Shown here: piece by piece, positions 36,001 to 48,859 of the stretch
Numbering within the stretch: the first letter of the stretch is position 1
How the letters are laid out: every line of letters begins with the position of its first letter
Source of the DNA: Eleginops maclovinus
Taxonomy: Eukaryota > Chordata > Actinopteri > Perciformes > Eleginopidae
Direction of reading: 5' to 3'
DNA: 64,000 nt
NCBI RefSeq assembly: GCF_036324505.1
Contig: NC_086354.1
Location: 8,418,795-8,482,794, forward strand
Position numbers and translations under genes: made by a program
Notes under the pieces: generated by a model
What the model saw: the letters and a program-made list of their open reading frames with translations, nothing else
Database searches by the model: none
What the model was told of the DNA's origin: nothing

Positions 36001-39000
36001 ATTGCTGGAAATACGGGTATGCGATATATATTGGGATGATAGTACATGTATGTTGATATGCATAACTTCAATAATAAACATTTAGCCACTTACTATTGCC
36101 AAATAGGAAGGCAATTTGTTTTCTTCAAGCATCTCAACACTCTAAAAGTATGATATGGGTTCTTATAGCTAAATGTAAGACTCTTAAAGACTTTTAATGA
36201 CTACCAATTATTTTGAGATTTCAATATGTAGATATAAAAGATAACATTCGACTTCTAAAGGATTTCTAAAAACGTTTGAAAGAGTGATTCAAAACATGTA
36301 ACACAAATGAATGAATATTTTTTAGATATCTGAATTTGGTGCCTTATAAGACTTAATAAGGCTTTATTTGCGGAAGAGAAGAAAAACAACAACTAGATAA
36401 ACAAGCATGTCGTCTGCAATGCGGGAGTTTGGTTTTTAGCGATTTCAATTGTAACTCTATCGCGATTTGCTAAAATGTTTTGGATGTATTTGACGGATCA
36501 AATGATTTGTTCTCAGCATAGTCAAGTCAGTTAGAATTGGTTTGATCAGATAATGAAAGTCAATATATTTAAGCATCTTATCAGCCTTTCATCTTAGCAG
36601 GACTTTATAGGTCTATTATATAAGTATTACAAGAGTATATAGTATCATATACAAGTATTCCAGCTTATTCTAAATACTTTATTTAGTATATATATATATA
36701 TTTTTTCCTAGCGTAGATATTAACGGTTCACATCATTTTTGTACTTAGTTTAATTCATGTGCAATGCCTTGTTTATATTCTGCTGTGATTAATACAGTAT
36801 TTCTAATCTAATGAGACGCATTTCATCGGTTATAATTAACAATATTATAAATAGCATTACACTTTTTACTATGCTGAGTCAACACAAAACTGAAGAAAAC
36901 GAGACACTGTGCCGCTGTATTGTGAGGACTTACGTGCAGCGCTCCTGCAGAGGACAGATCTATGTCGATTCCCAGCTGGTCACAAAGCTCCTGCAGCTCC
37001 TCCGCCATTTTGGCCTTGGGTGGAGGGTGGCGTCTGAGCAGAGCCAGCTCAGGGAATTTGGAGTGGATGTGGTGGGCTGTGGCGATGTTAGCCAGCAACA
37101 TGAACTCCTCCACCAACCTGGAGAACACAGGATGGAGGATGGTTATATCAATGAATCAAATGTTATTATAAAGCCATATATCTCGACTACACATTTGCTT
37201 CGGGGGGCTTCACACTGTCCTCAGACCCTTGCATCGCACAAGGAAGAAACGTTCCAAAGACATCCCACAATTCATAGGTGAAAAAAGGAAGAAAATTCAG
37301 GGGGATCAACAAAGAAGGGATCCCTCTGCCAGCACGGACAAACTTGCAATCCGTGTTGTGTGTGCATAAAAAAGCACACACAAAATTACAATATATAAAA
37401 TCCCAAATATCCAGAGGGATGTCAACTTTAGGAGAAGCCAGAATGTTGAATAAAAAAAGAGAGACTGATATTTAGCTTTCCAGACTGTTGCAGAATTGTA
37501 TTTCACTGCAGTGTATACGCGTGTCTCATCAAGTAAAGGTTACTTTTGGAAGAGAAGGCCACAGAGATTCATCTGACGAGGGTTTGATACTCACTTGTTG
37601 CTGTCTCTGTACTGGTAAACGTAGCAGCCTTGAGGCATCATGGTCTCTTTGTCCAGGGTAAAAGACAGTTTCAACTGAAACAAAAAACAAACAAACATGA
37701 AAATAATGTCTGAGCCAGAATCAGGCAACGCTACGTCACTGCACGGCAGAATGATGGCCCCTACTGCAAAAAATTGCATCCTAGCAGGAAAATATTGTTT
37801 ATTCATGTCTGTAAGCTGTTGTTGCACAAATTCAATGTTTTTAATTTCACGTGACAAACTAAAAGCAAAATGAGAGATACGTGGCTTCAGTGCAAGCAAT
37901 GGGACCCGGTCAGTCAATACTGTGCGTCTGACCAAAACACTCATGTTAAATCTGCAAAATTGTTTTGAAATAATCAACAAGAAGACAGGAGGGCTGAAGT
38001 CAGTCAGCAGACTTTACAATGCCATGTTTCTTGTTTTGAACTATGAAAGGGAACCCATATCAGAGCGTAAAAAATGAGAAATTGAGGACTAACCTGGTCC
38101 AGTCTGAGGGCTCCTCCTGAGAAGCGTTGAGCACGGAGGCTCTTGGCGATGGAGTGCAGGTTGAGCACAGCCTGATGGATCTCGTCGATGGGGTGCTCGG
38201 GGTCTGTAGGTGGCAGCTCCTCAGCGGAGAACATCTTGTCAGGGGCGTCGATCAGGCTCTGAGCGTGGTCGTAGCTCAGCTTCACGCAGGAGCGGATGAT
38301 GGAGCGACCAAACCACTCGCTCAGGATCTGGAGGAGGGGTAGAGGACCAATGTCAGTAAACAGAAAAACAGAGTAAATGCCATTAGCGTAATCAAAAGCT
38401 GTCAGACTTTTAAAATCACCTTAACCAGTTAAATGAACTTTCTGTTGTTGGTCATAACTGCTCATACCTTCCCCTCTGGTGTGATATTCCAAATCACGGA
38501 GAAAGTGAGTCTGTCAATGAGAGGATTGAGACTACACAGCTCCTCACACAGCAGCCTGGGCAACATGGGGATCACCTGGACACAGAGGAAACATCGAGTG
38601 AAGTCTTTTTTGATGTTTTTTAAATTAAATTACCACTGAGATTGATTGAAGAGTGAAGAAACACTCACCTTTTGAACCATGTACACACTAGTTGCTCTTC
38701 GGCTGGCAATGGAATCCAGAGCATTGTCCTCGCCCACAAAGTAACTCACGTCAGCGATGTGGACTCCCAGCTCAAAGTTACCTGGGTAAAAAAGACAGTT
38801 TAAGACACTACTTCATGAAAGAATAATACAAAAAAATGTTATTTATTGCCTGATGAAGGTAATTTACCATCAGGGAGTCGTTTACAGGAGAGTGCATCGT
38901 CCAGGTCTCTGGCAGTAGCGGGGTCGATGGTGAAGATACACTCCTTCCTGTACGATAAATAGATCTTTGTGAGTCATATAAATATAGATGCTAAATGACA

Positions 39001-42000
39001 CCTTAAGGCCCAGATACATCAAGACAATCATCGGCCGTCAGACAACATTGGGAGTTCAATGAGGATGCAGTCTTTGCAGGGTGTTCTGCACAGCCTGCAC
39101 CCCAGCCACAGTCTGCTTGGTCTCCTGACCTCTGGGAGGTACTACAGGAATCTCTGGACCAAAACCAGCAGGATCGGGAAGAGCTTCTGCCCCTCAGCTA
39201 TCACCTGGCTCTGAACAATGACAGCTTTATTGTGTTTCTGGGCCTTTAAAACACTTGTTTTCTGGCATTGGCATTCTCAGACGGTCACTAATTATCAGCA
39301 ACAAAACTAGTCGTGTGTTAGCAGCGTGTGCAAAAGCTGAACGCGCTTCGTCTGGTATGTTCCCACTAGCGCTGCACATTTAATTGCCGTTTTATCGAAA
39401 TCACAATATGGATTGTGCAAAATACAAATCCCAGTCAGCGCAATTTTTGGGTAATTATGAGTGCTGAAAGAAGTATTGTGTTGCTGCAGAGAAGTCTCGG
39501 CCTATAAAAAGTTATCTGCAGACTAAATAAAAGAAATCCTTGTTTGATTTAGAAGAAAAAATGTAAACAAAAGCTCATTTTATTATATTTTTTCCAAAAA
39601 ATGTTTCCAAATCGTACAGCCACAGTTCACACTCTTGGCTCTACAGCCCTTACCTTAAGTCTTTCCTCTTACTCATCTCCTCTGCTGGGATGGTCCAGGG
39701 CAGGTTTTTTGGCAGGCAGTCCAACACCTCAGTTGAGAACTCAGAAAAATCCACCTCGTACTCGATCAGGATGCCCTCCGTCTCCGGCTCGATTTCTCCT
39801 GCCTGACCCAGGGTCTTAGCAAGTTGACTGGAGGACACATTAGGAGGGTCAGGCTGGGGCTTATCCTGTTAAAATGGTTGCCCACATAACGTTTTCAATT
39901 CAACACTCACCCTTCTGCAAAGTTACTGTCGGCCGACCAGTTGGTGATGCGGCATATGAACAAGGTGTTGGTGTAGTCGCCCGGGCGGGAAGTAAAGTTT
40001 TCGGGACATTCAGCGAGGGGAACGTTTATCCGTGGCACCCGGTGGTCCACAGGGGAGAACATGGCAAACGGCTTATCTGGTAGGAATTTCAGGAAGCCTG
40101 TCACCGCTCTGGAGTGTTTCTTCTCAACAATGTACACCACCTGGAGGACGATGGATAAGGGAAGCAAGGTGTTGGAAATCTAAAGCTTCAGTGTTTGACT
40201 TTATTAGTATTCCATGACAACAATTCTGAGATGGATATCTAAATACAGAAAACATCAACAGACATTAATTGAATTCAAGTGATTACAGTTAATACTAATA
40301 CATACAAATAATGGTAATGATAACAATAATAAAGAAAAGATAAAGTAAAGAAAGATTAGATCATAATAATAATAATAGATATATTATTATAACTAAATCA
40401 GTATCCTGAGAAAAAGAGTGACATAACTGGCTCCAGAAGAACAAGCTAAATAATCAGAAATGTTACGATCTTAAGATATCGCAGATGCAATACGTTTCTT
40501 TCCAAAGTAAAAGCAGTTTTCATATGTAAACGATAAGTTCTCCAGTGGAATTCAAAAGATATCAATCTTCCAACACATACTGAACAATCAACTCACACAG
40601 AACCATTAAACATGCCCCTGCTGTTGAGTGGGTTATTTTGTTCTGGGAAAGTTTTAAACTGAAAGGCAGGATGCTCACTTTAGCAGTTTTTTGGAGTATT
40701 TCCCCATTAGGCCGTGGGGTTGAGGGGTCTTCCAGATGTTCCACTATATCCATCAGATGAAAGCAAACATTAAGATTTCTCTCTCAGTCCAGTGAATATC
40801 CATTCAAACACATTTTAGTCAGTTCAGAGACCATTATCAAATACCTAACAAATATTATAATTTGCTACAACAGTTAAATTAGGATTTCTAACCCATCATA
40901 CCACACAGCTCCATCCCAGTACCTGTGTCAGTCAGGGTGGTGTTCTGCACTTTGTGGATGAGTTCATCCTGGTCGCTAGCCCGGTCTTCCACATTCACAT
41001 CGGGCCTGGGTTTACGCTCGGTCTTCTTCTGTGCTCTTTGCACCATGTTTTCTTTCTGGGTGTCTGACTCACTGGCACCATCACAGTCAGTATCTGACCT
41101 CACCACCTAGATAGACACATACATTCATCATCATCTGGTGCCACTTAAAAATGGGCTGCGGTAGAAAAGTATTTTTCACTTAGGAAGTTCATTGATCCAG
41201 AAATATTTATGTGGCAGCCAAGAAAAGAGCTGGTGGTGTTGAACTAAATGCTAAGGAAAGTTAGCGCCATTTCCTTCAGCATAGGGTATATAAGAACATC
41301 CTATACCAAAGGAAAGGAGATAATGCTACCCTACAATTCTCTGAAGCAGCAGCAGCATTGAGGGTGATGAACAGAAATAACAGATATTGTCGCTGTTTAA
41401 TTGTTCATCATGGATAAACAGAAACAAAATCTTTATTTTAGTGTGTATCTCTACTTGAATTAAACCCTGTTGAGTATGTCGCTGTAATATTTTTCAATTT
41501 GTTATAAAGTTGCTTAAAACAACGTTGGTAGCCTAGTGCTAGAGTAGTGAATTTTATCGTTATTAATGCTCCTTCACACCTTTCCTTAAAAAGGTGCCAT
41601 AGAATGCATCTATCTGGTATTTTAAATTGTTCTCTGATGTCTACAAAGAAGGTATATCACTTTGGTTGATCCAAAAAATGTCCAAATGTGGTTTTACTGG
41701 GCCATTTACAACCCTATGATTTGGTCCTAGAATGAAACAAGCTGAATTGCCTTATTTGGGGCTCATTGAAATAATTAGGATTAGCTCTGCTCTGATTGGC
41801 TGGTTTACAAAGAGCAATCCATGGCTGCCTCAGAGCCCACAGAAGTAAGTGAAGTTCACGAAACTGTGAGAGATGAACCACGGAGGCTATTGGCATCCAC
41901 CTTACATGTTTGAGCCTTTATCGGAGGAGAAGACCGCTTAATTTGAAGAACAGCCAGTTGGTCGCAGATTGGAGAGCAACGTTACAGAGTGGTAAGTGTT

Positions 42001-43893
42001 AGCGTTAGTGTTTCCAGCAGCTGGTGTATGTAGATGTTGGGGCTGGACTACTGTGTGTGACGCAACACACAGGGATTGTTGTAATTCACCCGTTTTACCG
42101 CTGTGATATGCATATTCATGATTTGCACGTGAAGGAGGAAACAATGGTGTTTGAGGTTCACGGTATGTCAGTTCAATGTACCGAACTCTCCTTATTCAAC
42201 TATGCCAAGGTAAATACAGTTTTCCATTCTATGGCACCTTTAACATAGTTTTCTAATGATGTCAAGATGTCCAATGTTATTCTACCGATGGTGTATTTTT
42301 AAGCCTTGCAGAGTTTCAATAATTAAACTTTGAAAATGCCAATATTTAAGACACGGCACCTACAAACAAAAAGTATCCATAGACGGGTATGTGTAGTCTA
42401 CCTTCCACTGCTCCCGAGGAAGGAGTTGCACCACCACCACATCTCCATTCAGTGCTCTGTTGCGAGATACGATGCCATCCAGAAATATGTCCCGTGTGTC
42501 ATTCTGCAAAAGAAAAAAGACGGTGAATCCTCGTCTCCTGACGTTTTCAAGACAGAAGTTGATGTTTAAGCCGATGAAATGAAATCACATGCCGATATGT
42601 TTTTTTCATACTGTGATTTAGACAGGAGTAAAACTATAAGGTGCTTTTATCGGTACTTTTAGTTTAGGTAGCAAAACATGTGTCAAATTCAATGTGGGAT
42701 GAACTTACAGGAGATGGGATGAAAGATTCGTGGAACTTCTTAGGGTTGATTCGTATCGGTCCCTGCAGAAAAAAGAAAAAAAATCAATCCACCAGATTAT
42801 TGTGAGTAATTTGACCATTGCGTAAATGTCACCCATACTCAATGTAGATTCTCAAAGTCTAAGAAATATTACTGTAACTCTGGGTTTGTACCTGAAGGAG
42901 TTCCCCTCTTTTAAGGCCATGGGAAACCTCCTCAAAAGTCATGTAGGATTCAAAGACCTGTTTCTTTGACCCTCTGCCTCCCTTGTTCTTACTCTTGTCA
43001 GCAGGAGAATAGGCACTGGACACTGAAAAATAATTGAATCCATAATGAACCAATGTATCAAACATCACTATTATTCAGATGAAAATGTGTGTATGCCTGC
43101 TGAGCTAAACAGGGACCTATAATTTACCTCTGGGTTGCTGCACTTTTTTGTCTCTTCCATGAGGAGACTTGGGCCTTGTTACCTGACTGTCAACCCCAGA
43201 AGTTAATGCCCCTTCTGTGCTTTTCTCCTCTTCTGGGTGCCTTGTATTGGTTTTTTTCTTTGCTTTCTTTGTCTTCTCTTGCTCAAGTTCTCCTGTACTT
43301 GCATTATTTGGGGACTGGGGACATGCAAAAGGTGAGTCAGTCTCTTTTGAGGTGACGTCTCTGTTAGAGTCCTTGTTTTTCTTCTGCTGCTTTTGGTTTT
43401 TCTTCATGTCATTGGGTTTTGAAGAACCAAGTTCCTCCCCAGACTCAACATCTCCATCTTGGCTGGTGGCAGTGTCTCTTCTCTGTCCCCACCGCTGTCT
43501 GTCAGACACACCCTGCTTCCTCTCGGAGTCCTGCTGAGCGCTGCGGGTGCTTAGTTTCTCCATGTACAAAGACAGTGAACTCTCCTCGCCTTTACTTTTC
43601 ATGGAAGAGGGGGAGAAGTCACTTGAATCGGAGAAATCATTGGGCACTTGGTCCCTTCTGCGCTGGGGTATGTTCTGTCGGTCACTCTGGGCTTTGAGCT
43701 GTGTGCTCGGCCCATTTCCTTCCCTTTGAAAAACTGTGTCCTTTGCATATTGCTCTAGATACAGGCTGAACTTGGTGCTGCTGTGCTGGCTGAGAAGCCT
43801 AGCGTAGGCATCTTTCTGCGGAGGAGTGCTTGAGTGATTCTGGGTGCGCCTTGGCTCTCGATTCTGGTTCTTCGATTGCCGAGGAGAATCCAT
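33013..43893 (-). CDS. dis3l2: DIS3-like exonuclease 2, complete, 20 coding exons, 1060 aa
   Basis: A processive 3'-5' exoribonuclease of the RNase II/RNB family. In mammals the cytoplasmic, exosome-independent enzyme removes oligouridylated RNAs such as pre-let-7; human loss causes Perlman syndrome. Coding exons: 43893-43128, 43022-42892, 42762-42709, 42503-42402, 41106-40923, 40743-40679, 40140-39911, 39827-39654, 38947-38868, 38781-38669, 38575-38468, 38327-38094, 37674-37595, 37117-36934, 35825-35739, 35492-35345, 34702-34572, 34266-34162, 33582-33478, 33114-33013. They sum to 3183 nt with consistent phases and end TAA at 33015-33013. There is no PIN domain, which separates it from DIS3 and DIS3L. 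The string [19 protein letters not shown] matches DIS3L2 specifically. Cold-shock domains are followed by the RNB core with Asp577, 583, 585 and 586, equivalent to human Asp382, 388, 390 and 391. A C-terminal S1-like region ends KRPDEKEE. Confidence 0.95.
38468..38947 (-). other. dis3l2: dis3l2 catalytic RNB core exons
   Basis: Three exons carry the Mg-binding, RNA-cleaving centre. [19 protein letters not shown] begins at residue 572 and holds the four conserved Asp residues (577, 583, 585, 586). [14 protein letters not shown] and [18 protein letters not shown] follow. All four Asp are present, so the enzyme should be active. Confidence 0.9.
39072..39228 (+). mobile_element. LINE ORF2 C-terminal remnant (L2-like)
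   Basis: The words CTGCACCCCAGCCACAGTCT, CTCTGGGAGGTACTACAGGA, GGACCAAAACCAGCAGGAT and CTTCTGCCCCTCAGCTATCA follow the 3' coding end of L2-type LINEs found throughout fish genomes. The frame is broken. It sits antisense in the dis3l2 intron 38948-39653. Confidence 0.55.
41588..42243. mobile_element. MITE of about 650 bp with 15-bp inverted ends, TTAA-flanked
   Basis: The left end AAAGGTGCCATAGAATG (41590-41606) is the inverted complement of the right end CATTCTATGGCACCTTT (42225-42241). TTAA lies at both borders, as in piggyBac-type insertions. There is no transposase frame, so it is non-autonomous. It occupies much of the dis3l2 intron 41107-42401. The two extra A residues at the left end leave the exact target duplication uncertain; a hAT origin is the alternative. 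Confidence 0.7.
43128..43893 (-). other. dis3l2: dis3l2 exon 2: long N-terminal extension
   Basis: This exon encodes residues 1-255, rich in Ser, Gln, Lys, Arg, Asp and Glu, with little hydrophobic content and no known domain. The human protein has only about 40 residues before the equivalent SKN-R-KK motif. Lys-rich runs ([24 protein letters not shown]) and acidic or Ser patches suggest a disordered RNA-binding or localisation tail. The ATG follows a 23-nt leader in the same exon. The function is unknown. Confidence 0.85.
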
Positions 43894-44543
43894 ATGGCTC
43901 CTTAAAGATACTGTCTCTGAAAAAGATAAAAAGCTTACATATAGAATCGGAGGGTGAAACCCTTACAGTAAGAGCCCTTCAAGCATGAGTCAATACAAAT
44001 AACTCTCCGTCAAGGTTTGTTACATATTTTAAATATGTTACAAACCTTCAGTGCACTCAAGGAATAGTAGTAAAATAACAGGATCTTTATATCTGAAATG
44101 CGTCTGTAGAAAAGTAAGCAACTCTTAAGTAATTGACTTGTTGCTGCGTAGTCAGCTAATCTTACATCATATAACGTCATCTGTTAGTTGGACCTGAATA
44201 TAAATATGTAAACATGATAGTAAGTTATTAACAAAGTCGATATTACACACAATACATTCGTATAATCATTAGAAGAGACAGGGAACTCTCTATCCTCACA
44301 TTATCTTCGGTTTTAACCTCTCAACACGTTCGGAATGCCTTTTAAATCACATCATAGCTAGCAGCTAATTGTTAAGTAACGTTTGCTTACATGTATTAGC
44401 AGTGGCTGAATTAGCATTCGCTATGCTAACTGCAACAGCAGGTGTCGCTTTCACGTTATTTAAATACTAATGTTTCAGACAGGCCGCGACGAAAGACACG
44501 AAAAGGAGGGACAAATTGCCGAACGTTAAATCTCAAACATTAC

Positions 44544-44650
44544 CTTGCTCACTGCCTGTAAATTGTGTATCTTAGCTGTCGTTCAAAACAATATGCTAGT
44601 TAGCTGATACGTTCACGTCCTACGTCGTCATGAACAGTTACAGTCGTGGT
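44544..44650 (-). promoter_or_regulatory. dis3l2: dis3l2 noncoding exon 1 and CpG-containing promoter region
   Basis: On the minus strand GAGCAAG at 44544 is followed by GTAATG, a good donor, pairing with the acceptor TTTTCAG before 43916. The 44.58-44.72 kb stretch is richer in CpG than the surroundings (ACGTTCACG, CCTACGTCGTC) and has no TATA box, as expected of a housekeeping promoter. The transcription start is not determined; the upper bound is a guess. Confidence 0.55.
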
Positions 44651-45049
44651 GCGTTTGGGTGATGTCGGGAATAAGAAAACTAGACAAACGCAATCAAACG
44701 CTCACACGGGTATAGCCACTTAAATGTTGTACGTTTGGCCCCTCTACATGTATTTTACAGCTTTAGGGAGTAGCTACTTTTTTAGACCTTTTAGATTTGG
44801 TTATACAAAATAAACCACACCTTTAGTGAAACACTGAAGTGATGAACATATTGATATATTAATAGTTATAATTCAATCGTTTGATATGAGTCTGAAATGT
44901 CCCATACTACTTCATGAGTAGTTCAGGTTGATTTTGATGATAATACTTTTGTATTTTTAACTGAGTATGATTTAAAATGCAGAAAATATAGAAAAATAGA
45001 AAATATTGCACTGGAGTGTTGCTACATTTACTTAAGCTAAGAATGTAGG

Positions 45050-45110
45050 TACGATACGATAAGAAAAGACCTTTATTTATATCCATGGGGAAATTCAGGA
45101 GTTAAAGCAA
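45050..45110. repeat. Short LINE-tail-like remnant
   Basis: A GATAAGAAAAGACCTTTATT tract, then ATCCATGGGGAAATTCAGG, resembles the GGGGAAATTCAG-type tail motif of fish LINEs. The fragment is very short, so the call is weak. A similar scrap is at about 55275-55320. Confidence 0.3.
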
Positions 45111-45484
45111 CAATAGTGTGAATGAAAAACAGGACGGTACAGATTCAAACAAGATAAAAAATAATAATACAGAAATGTAAAATTAAATTAAACAGTAACT
45201 GTTAAAACAACATATCACAACAAGGTAACACTTTAATCAGTATAATTAACATATACTATTTACATAACATATTTGGGTTTGGATTGTAAAATATATTTAC
45301 ATGTTAGTGTGCAGATGAGCCTATCCATCAACCTTCATCCTATCCTTTAACCTTTTTTGTTTTTACAAAATACTATATTTTTGCAGTGTTCTCTGTGAAG
45401 AAAAAAAATCAGGTACAACCCTGTAAGGATCTAGATTTTTGATCGATCCCTTAATTATTTAATTGGTTTTTTTTTGTTTTTTTT

Positions 45485-45496
45485 GGGGGGGGGGGG
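45485..45496 (+). repeat. G12 homopolymer next to a T-rich tract
   Basis: Twelve consecutive G follow a run of T in the intergenic DNA between dis3l2 and tgm1. It is prone to slippage and sequencing error. Confidence 0.85.
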
Positions 45497-45882
45497 AATG
45501 GCCCACTGACACTGAATTGGTGGGTTCATATATTTTTGAGTGAAACATTACACCCTATTCAATCACAGTAGTAGACAATATAGCCATGATGATCTATGAT
45601 CAGTATTTACTAAGCAGACACAATTACACTTTAGTAGAGGGAAGCAAAGATTAGGTATGTACTTTATTATCCTATAAGAACATTAGAAAAAAGTCACTTA
45701 ACATTCAGACATAAAATAAGTTAGTGTGATGTATCTGTGTGAGTGTGTGATGAAGAACATTACCTACATGAGGAAATTAATACATTTTGTTGCTATATTC
45801 TGAGATTCTCTTTTCTCCCTTGAGAAACTGCTGTTCATTCTTGCTAAGTACTAGACAACTCATGAAGCCTCCATTAAGCACA

Positions 45883-46077
<195 letters not shown>

Positions 46078-46139
46078 TTCCACAGGTTAACTCGAGGGGA
46101 TAGTATGGGTGTGATTGTTTCAAGGTAATGATGCATTGA

Positions 46140-48336
46140 GATGTTTTTTTTCAGTAAATCAAGTAGATGTGGTTTTCTTTTCTAAATAGAGGCACATAAT
46201 TGCTTGCAGAACTCATACACTGATAGAAGCAGAAGTATGCTTTCAGTGATGGTTTTCACCTCTTTGTTTTCCTTTCCAGGTTTGATGAGAATACAATATG
46301 TTGTCTTAACCTGCTGCTCTATAAGCAAGTGCACTTCCTTAGTGTCCCGTGACCCCTCTGCCTTACTGACAAACATTACAACGCTCATATTTCTGATACT
46401 TCTAAAAACCCAGTCTAACTGTCTGTGGAAACATCTGGTGTCTAATTAAAACTCTCCTGTGCAGTAGTGTTTGTCAAACAGTTGACGTGATAAAGCTGTA
46501 ATTAGATTCTTCATATCATTTAGTCTCAGCTGCTGCACCTTTTTAATATTCTCTATTTGTTCTCATCTTAACAACATTTTGAAAACAGTAGCGTCAATCA
46601 TTGCTGTGCTCATTAAGAAGAAAACCTGATTTAGTGGAAGATAAGAATACTTACTTCTGTTAGTTTATCTTATGTAGATTGTTTATTCACTAATGTAAAT
46701 GTATTAGGAAACAACCTCTATTAGTTGTTTGTTGAAGCAGGCCTATGTGAACAATTAAACAATCGATGTAATGAATATCAGGGCTTTTAGAAGAAGCTTA
46801 ATTTTTGTGTTTTAGATTATAATTGTGTCAACTGCTCTGATATCTAAAACGCCTATCAGTGATGATGTATGATATTGTTGTTCATTTTCAACTTCTATAA
46901 AATAGAATACATACATACAAATGTACACAGTTACAAATATTCAACACTTAATGGGCCACAGTTGACCAAAGGTTAACCAGATTATTGCCTTGAGTAATTT
47001 TACACAACATTGTCTCCAGTCTGAAAAATAAAAGAGAGGGTGACCTCTAAAGTATCGTGATAGCATCGCAATTGATACTAATGTCAATAACGACACAACA
47101 AAATGTTGCAAGATAAATATTCTTAATGCTGCAATATTTGCAGCTTTGCTGATGTTTTCGTCTTCAGTTTCAAAAATGAACTTTTTTATTTATCATTGCA
47201 AACTTACTTGTACTTTAAACATTCATGTTACCAGAGAATAGTAAAAAGAGATGTCTTACGTTTTGGAAATGTTTTGGGGTCTCTTTTTCAAAATTGAATT
47301 TTATGCACTATATTTACTGTTGTCAAGATGTGCAGTGAGCTTTTTGCTGTAACCACGAGAGGGCAGTATGGGTACTCGATGAAGGAATGACATGCTCACA
47401 TAAAACCTCAGTTGGCAGATCAGATGTGTGAAAGTCCTTTCAAATAACCAAGCACCAAATAGAGGAACCTTGGTGGGGGGCAGCTGTATTTATAAAAGAA
47501 GGTAGACCACCATTTTTTATTTGTAGGACCCTTTAAAGGTCATCAGCATTGGTTTTGTCAAAGATTGTACATTTATGGCAGGATTTCATTATGGTGCTAG
47601 AGAAGTTTGTTGAAAAAATAAAAATGTTAGACTGAAATCGGTGTTGGTATAGCCTTATTGTATCAAAACATGTTTAATTATGGTTAGTCGATATATTATA
47701 AAAAATGAGTTTGCCCATAAATCATTACATGCACCCCATCTATTGTTAAATATTCAGTTGAGCACAATGTTGTTGTTATTCATATATAAGAGTATAGAGT
47801 ACACCCTACTTTAAAGTAAATACAAATATTGAATAATCAACGCAAGTAAAAATCTAAAAACTTGGTTTTATATTTTGGTACGACAAAGTATGTATATGCT
47901 CTGTTTCAATTGGTATTTCAAAACAAATGTAAAACTACGTCACAATAGCAAGAGTCTGATGACTATCTCTTGTCTTGCAAAAATAATGACACTATTGCCC
48001 GTCCTGTAAACTTAATGACAGCATCATTCTACTTAAGAGTGACAGTTTACCTTTAGGCATATAGTTCAATGAATCAGAGGTGAGGCAACTTTAAATGTTG
48101 TAATTTCTAGACGGAATGGAAAACATATCAAAGCCCAATTACCACGCCCATAAGATTTTTGAGATGTACACTAATCACAAACAATGAGATGGAGATAAAG
48201 TATATACTTCAGAGATTTCAAAGTTTTCTAATGACGGCAATGTCCCTCTGCTGTTTGATCCATTACTTGACCCAGACTTAAACATCTCAAAAACAGTGTT
48301 ACAGTTTTTGATGTCCCTTTTAGGATGAAATTAATG
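46140..48336. other. Intergenic DNA, no gene seen
   Basis: AT-rich DNA with only short, unsupported open frames. I recognise no exon, tRNA, or repeat with defined ends. Confidence 0.45.
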
Positions 48337-48453
48337 AAAATAATATTGGGATAGGGGGAAAGGGGGGGTGGGTTCATCTCCTGAGCAACTGCAGGGCATA
48401 AATCAGCGCCAGCATAGCAAACTGTGAATGAGCCCCGCCATTGATTAAGAGTC
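48337..48453. repeat. 117-bp element, copy 1, with G-quadruplex motif
   Basis: Identical, base for base as far as I can read, to 48735-48851. It runs from AAAATAATATTGGGATAGGG to CCATTGATTAAGAGTC. It contains four G-runs (3, 5, 7 and 3 G) separated by 1-3 nt at 48348-48372, a textbook G4 motif. The minus strand is open across it but has no known family. Confidence 0.9.
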
Positions 48454-48458
48454 ATTAA

Positions 48459-48739
48459 CATTAACACAAATCAAACTTTAGTTTTATCTTATTTTAGGGA
48501 ACAACTATACTTTTATAGCTTAAATATACAAAATTGTTTATAATACGGGAGTGATCGTACAAATTGATGACCTTTATACGCAGATATTTACAGGTACACA
48601 GCTACTATGCACTGGTTAATGGCAGACTTGGTTCTAGCATTACAAGAAAATGAGTTACTGCTACTGAGTATTTTAGTAAAGGTCCTAAAAAAATGTATTT
48701 CAGTGTACTAAAAGTAATTGAACATATGATGTACAAAAT
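48459..48739. repeat. 281-bp segmental copy of 50964-51245
   Basis: It starts CATTAACACAAATCAAACTT and ends GATGTACAAAAT. It differs from the copy at 50964-51245 at only a handful of positions (for example TCTAGCATT versus TCTACCATT). It lies exactly between the two 117-bp elements. The high identity means a recent duplication or an assembly artefact. Confidence 0.9.
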
Positions 48740-48851
48740 AATATTGGGATAGGGGGAAAGGGGGGGTGGGTTCATCTCCTGAGCAACTGCAGGGCATAAA
48801 TCAGCGCCAGCATAGCAAACTGTGAATGAGCCCCGCCATTGATTAAGAGTC
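48735..48851. repeat. 117-bp element, copy 2, with G-quadruplex motif
   Basis: Second exact copy of 48337-48453; its G4 motif is at 48746-48770. The flanks differ beyond the element (CCATAGGAAC on the right here, ATTAACATTAAC after copy 1), so the edges are sharp. Confidence 0.9.
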
Positions 48852-48859
48852 CCATAGGA

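Noticed and set aside
36811..37281. 156-codon plus-strand frame
   Set aside because: It is the antisense shadow of dis3l2 exon 37117-36934, which has correct splice sites and conserved RNB residues on the minus strand.
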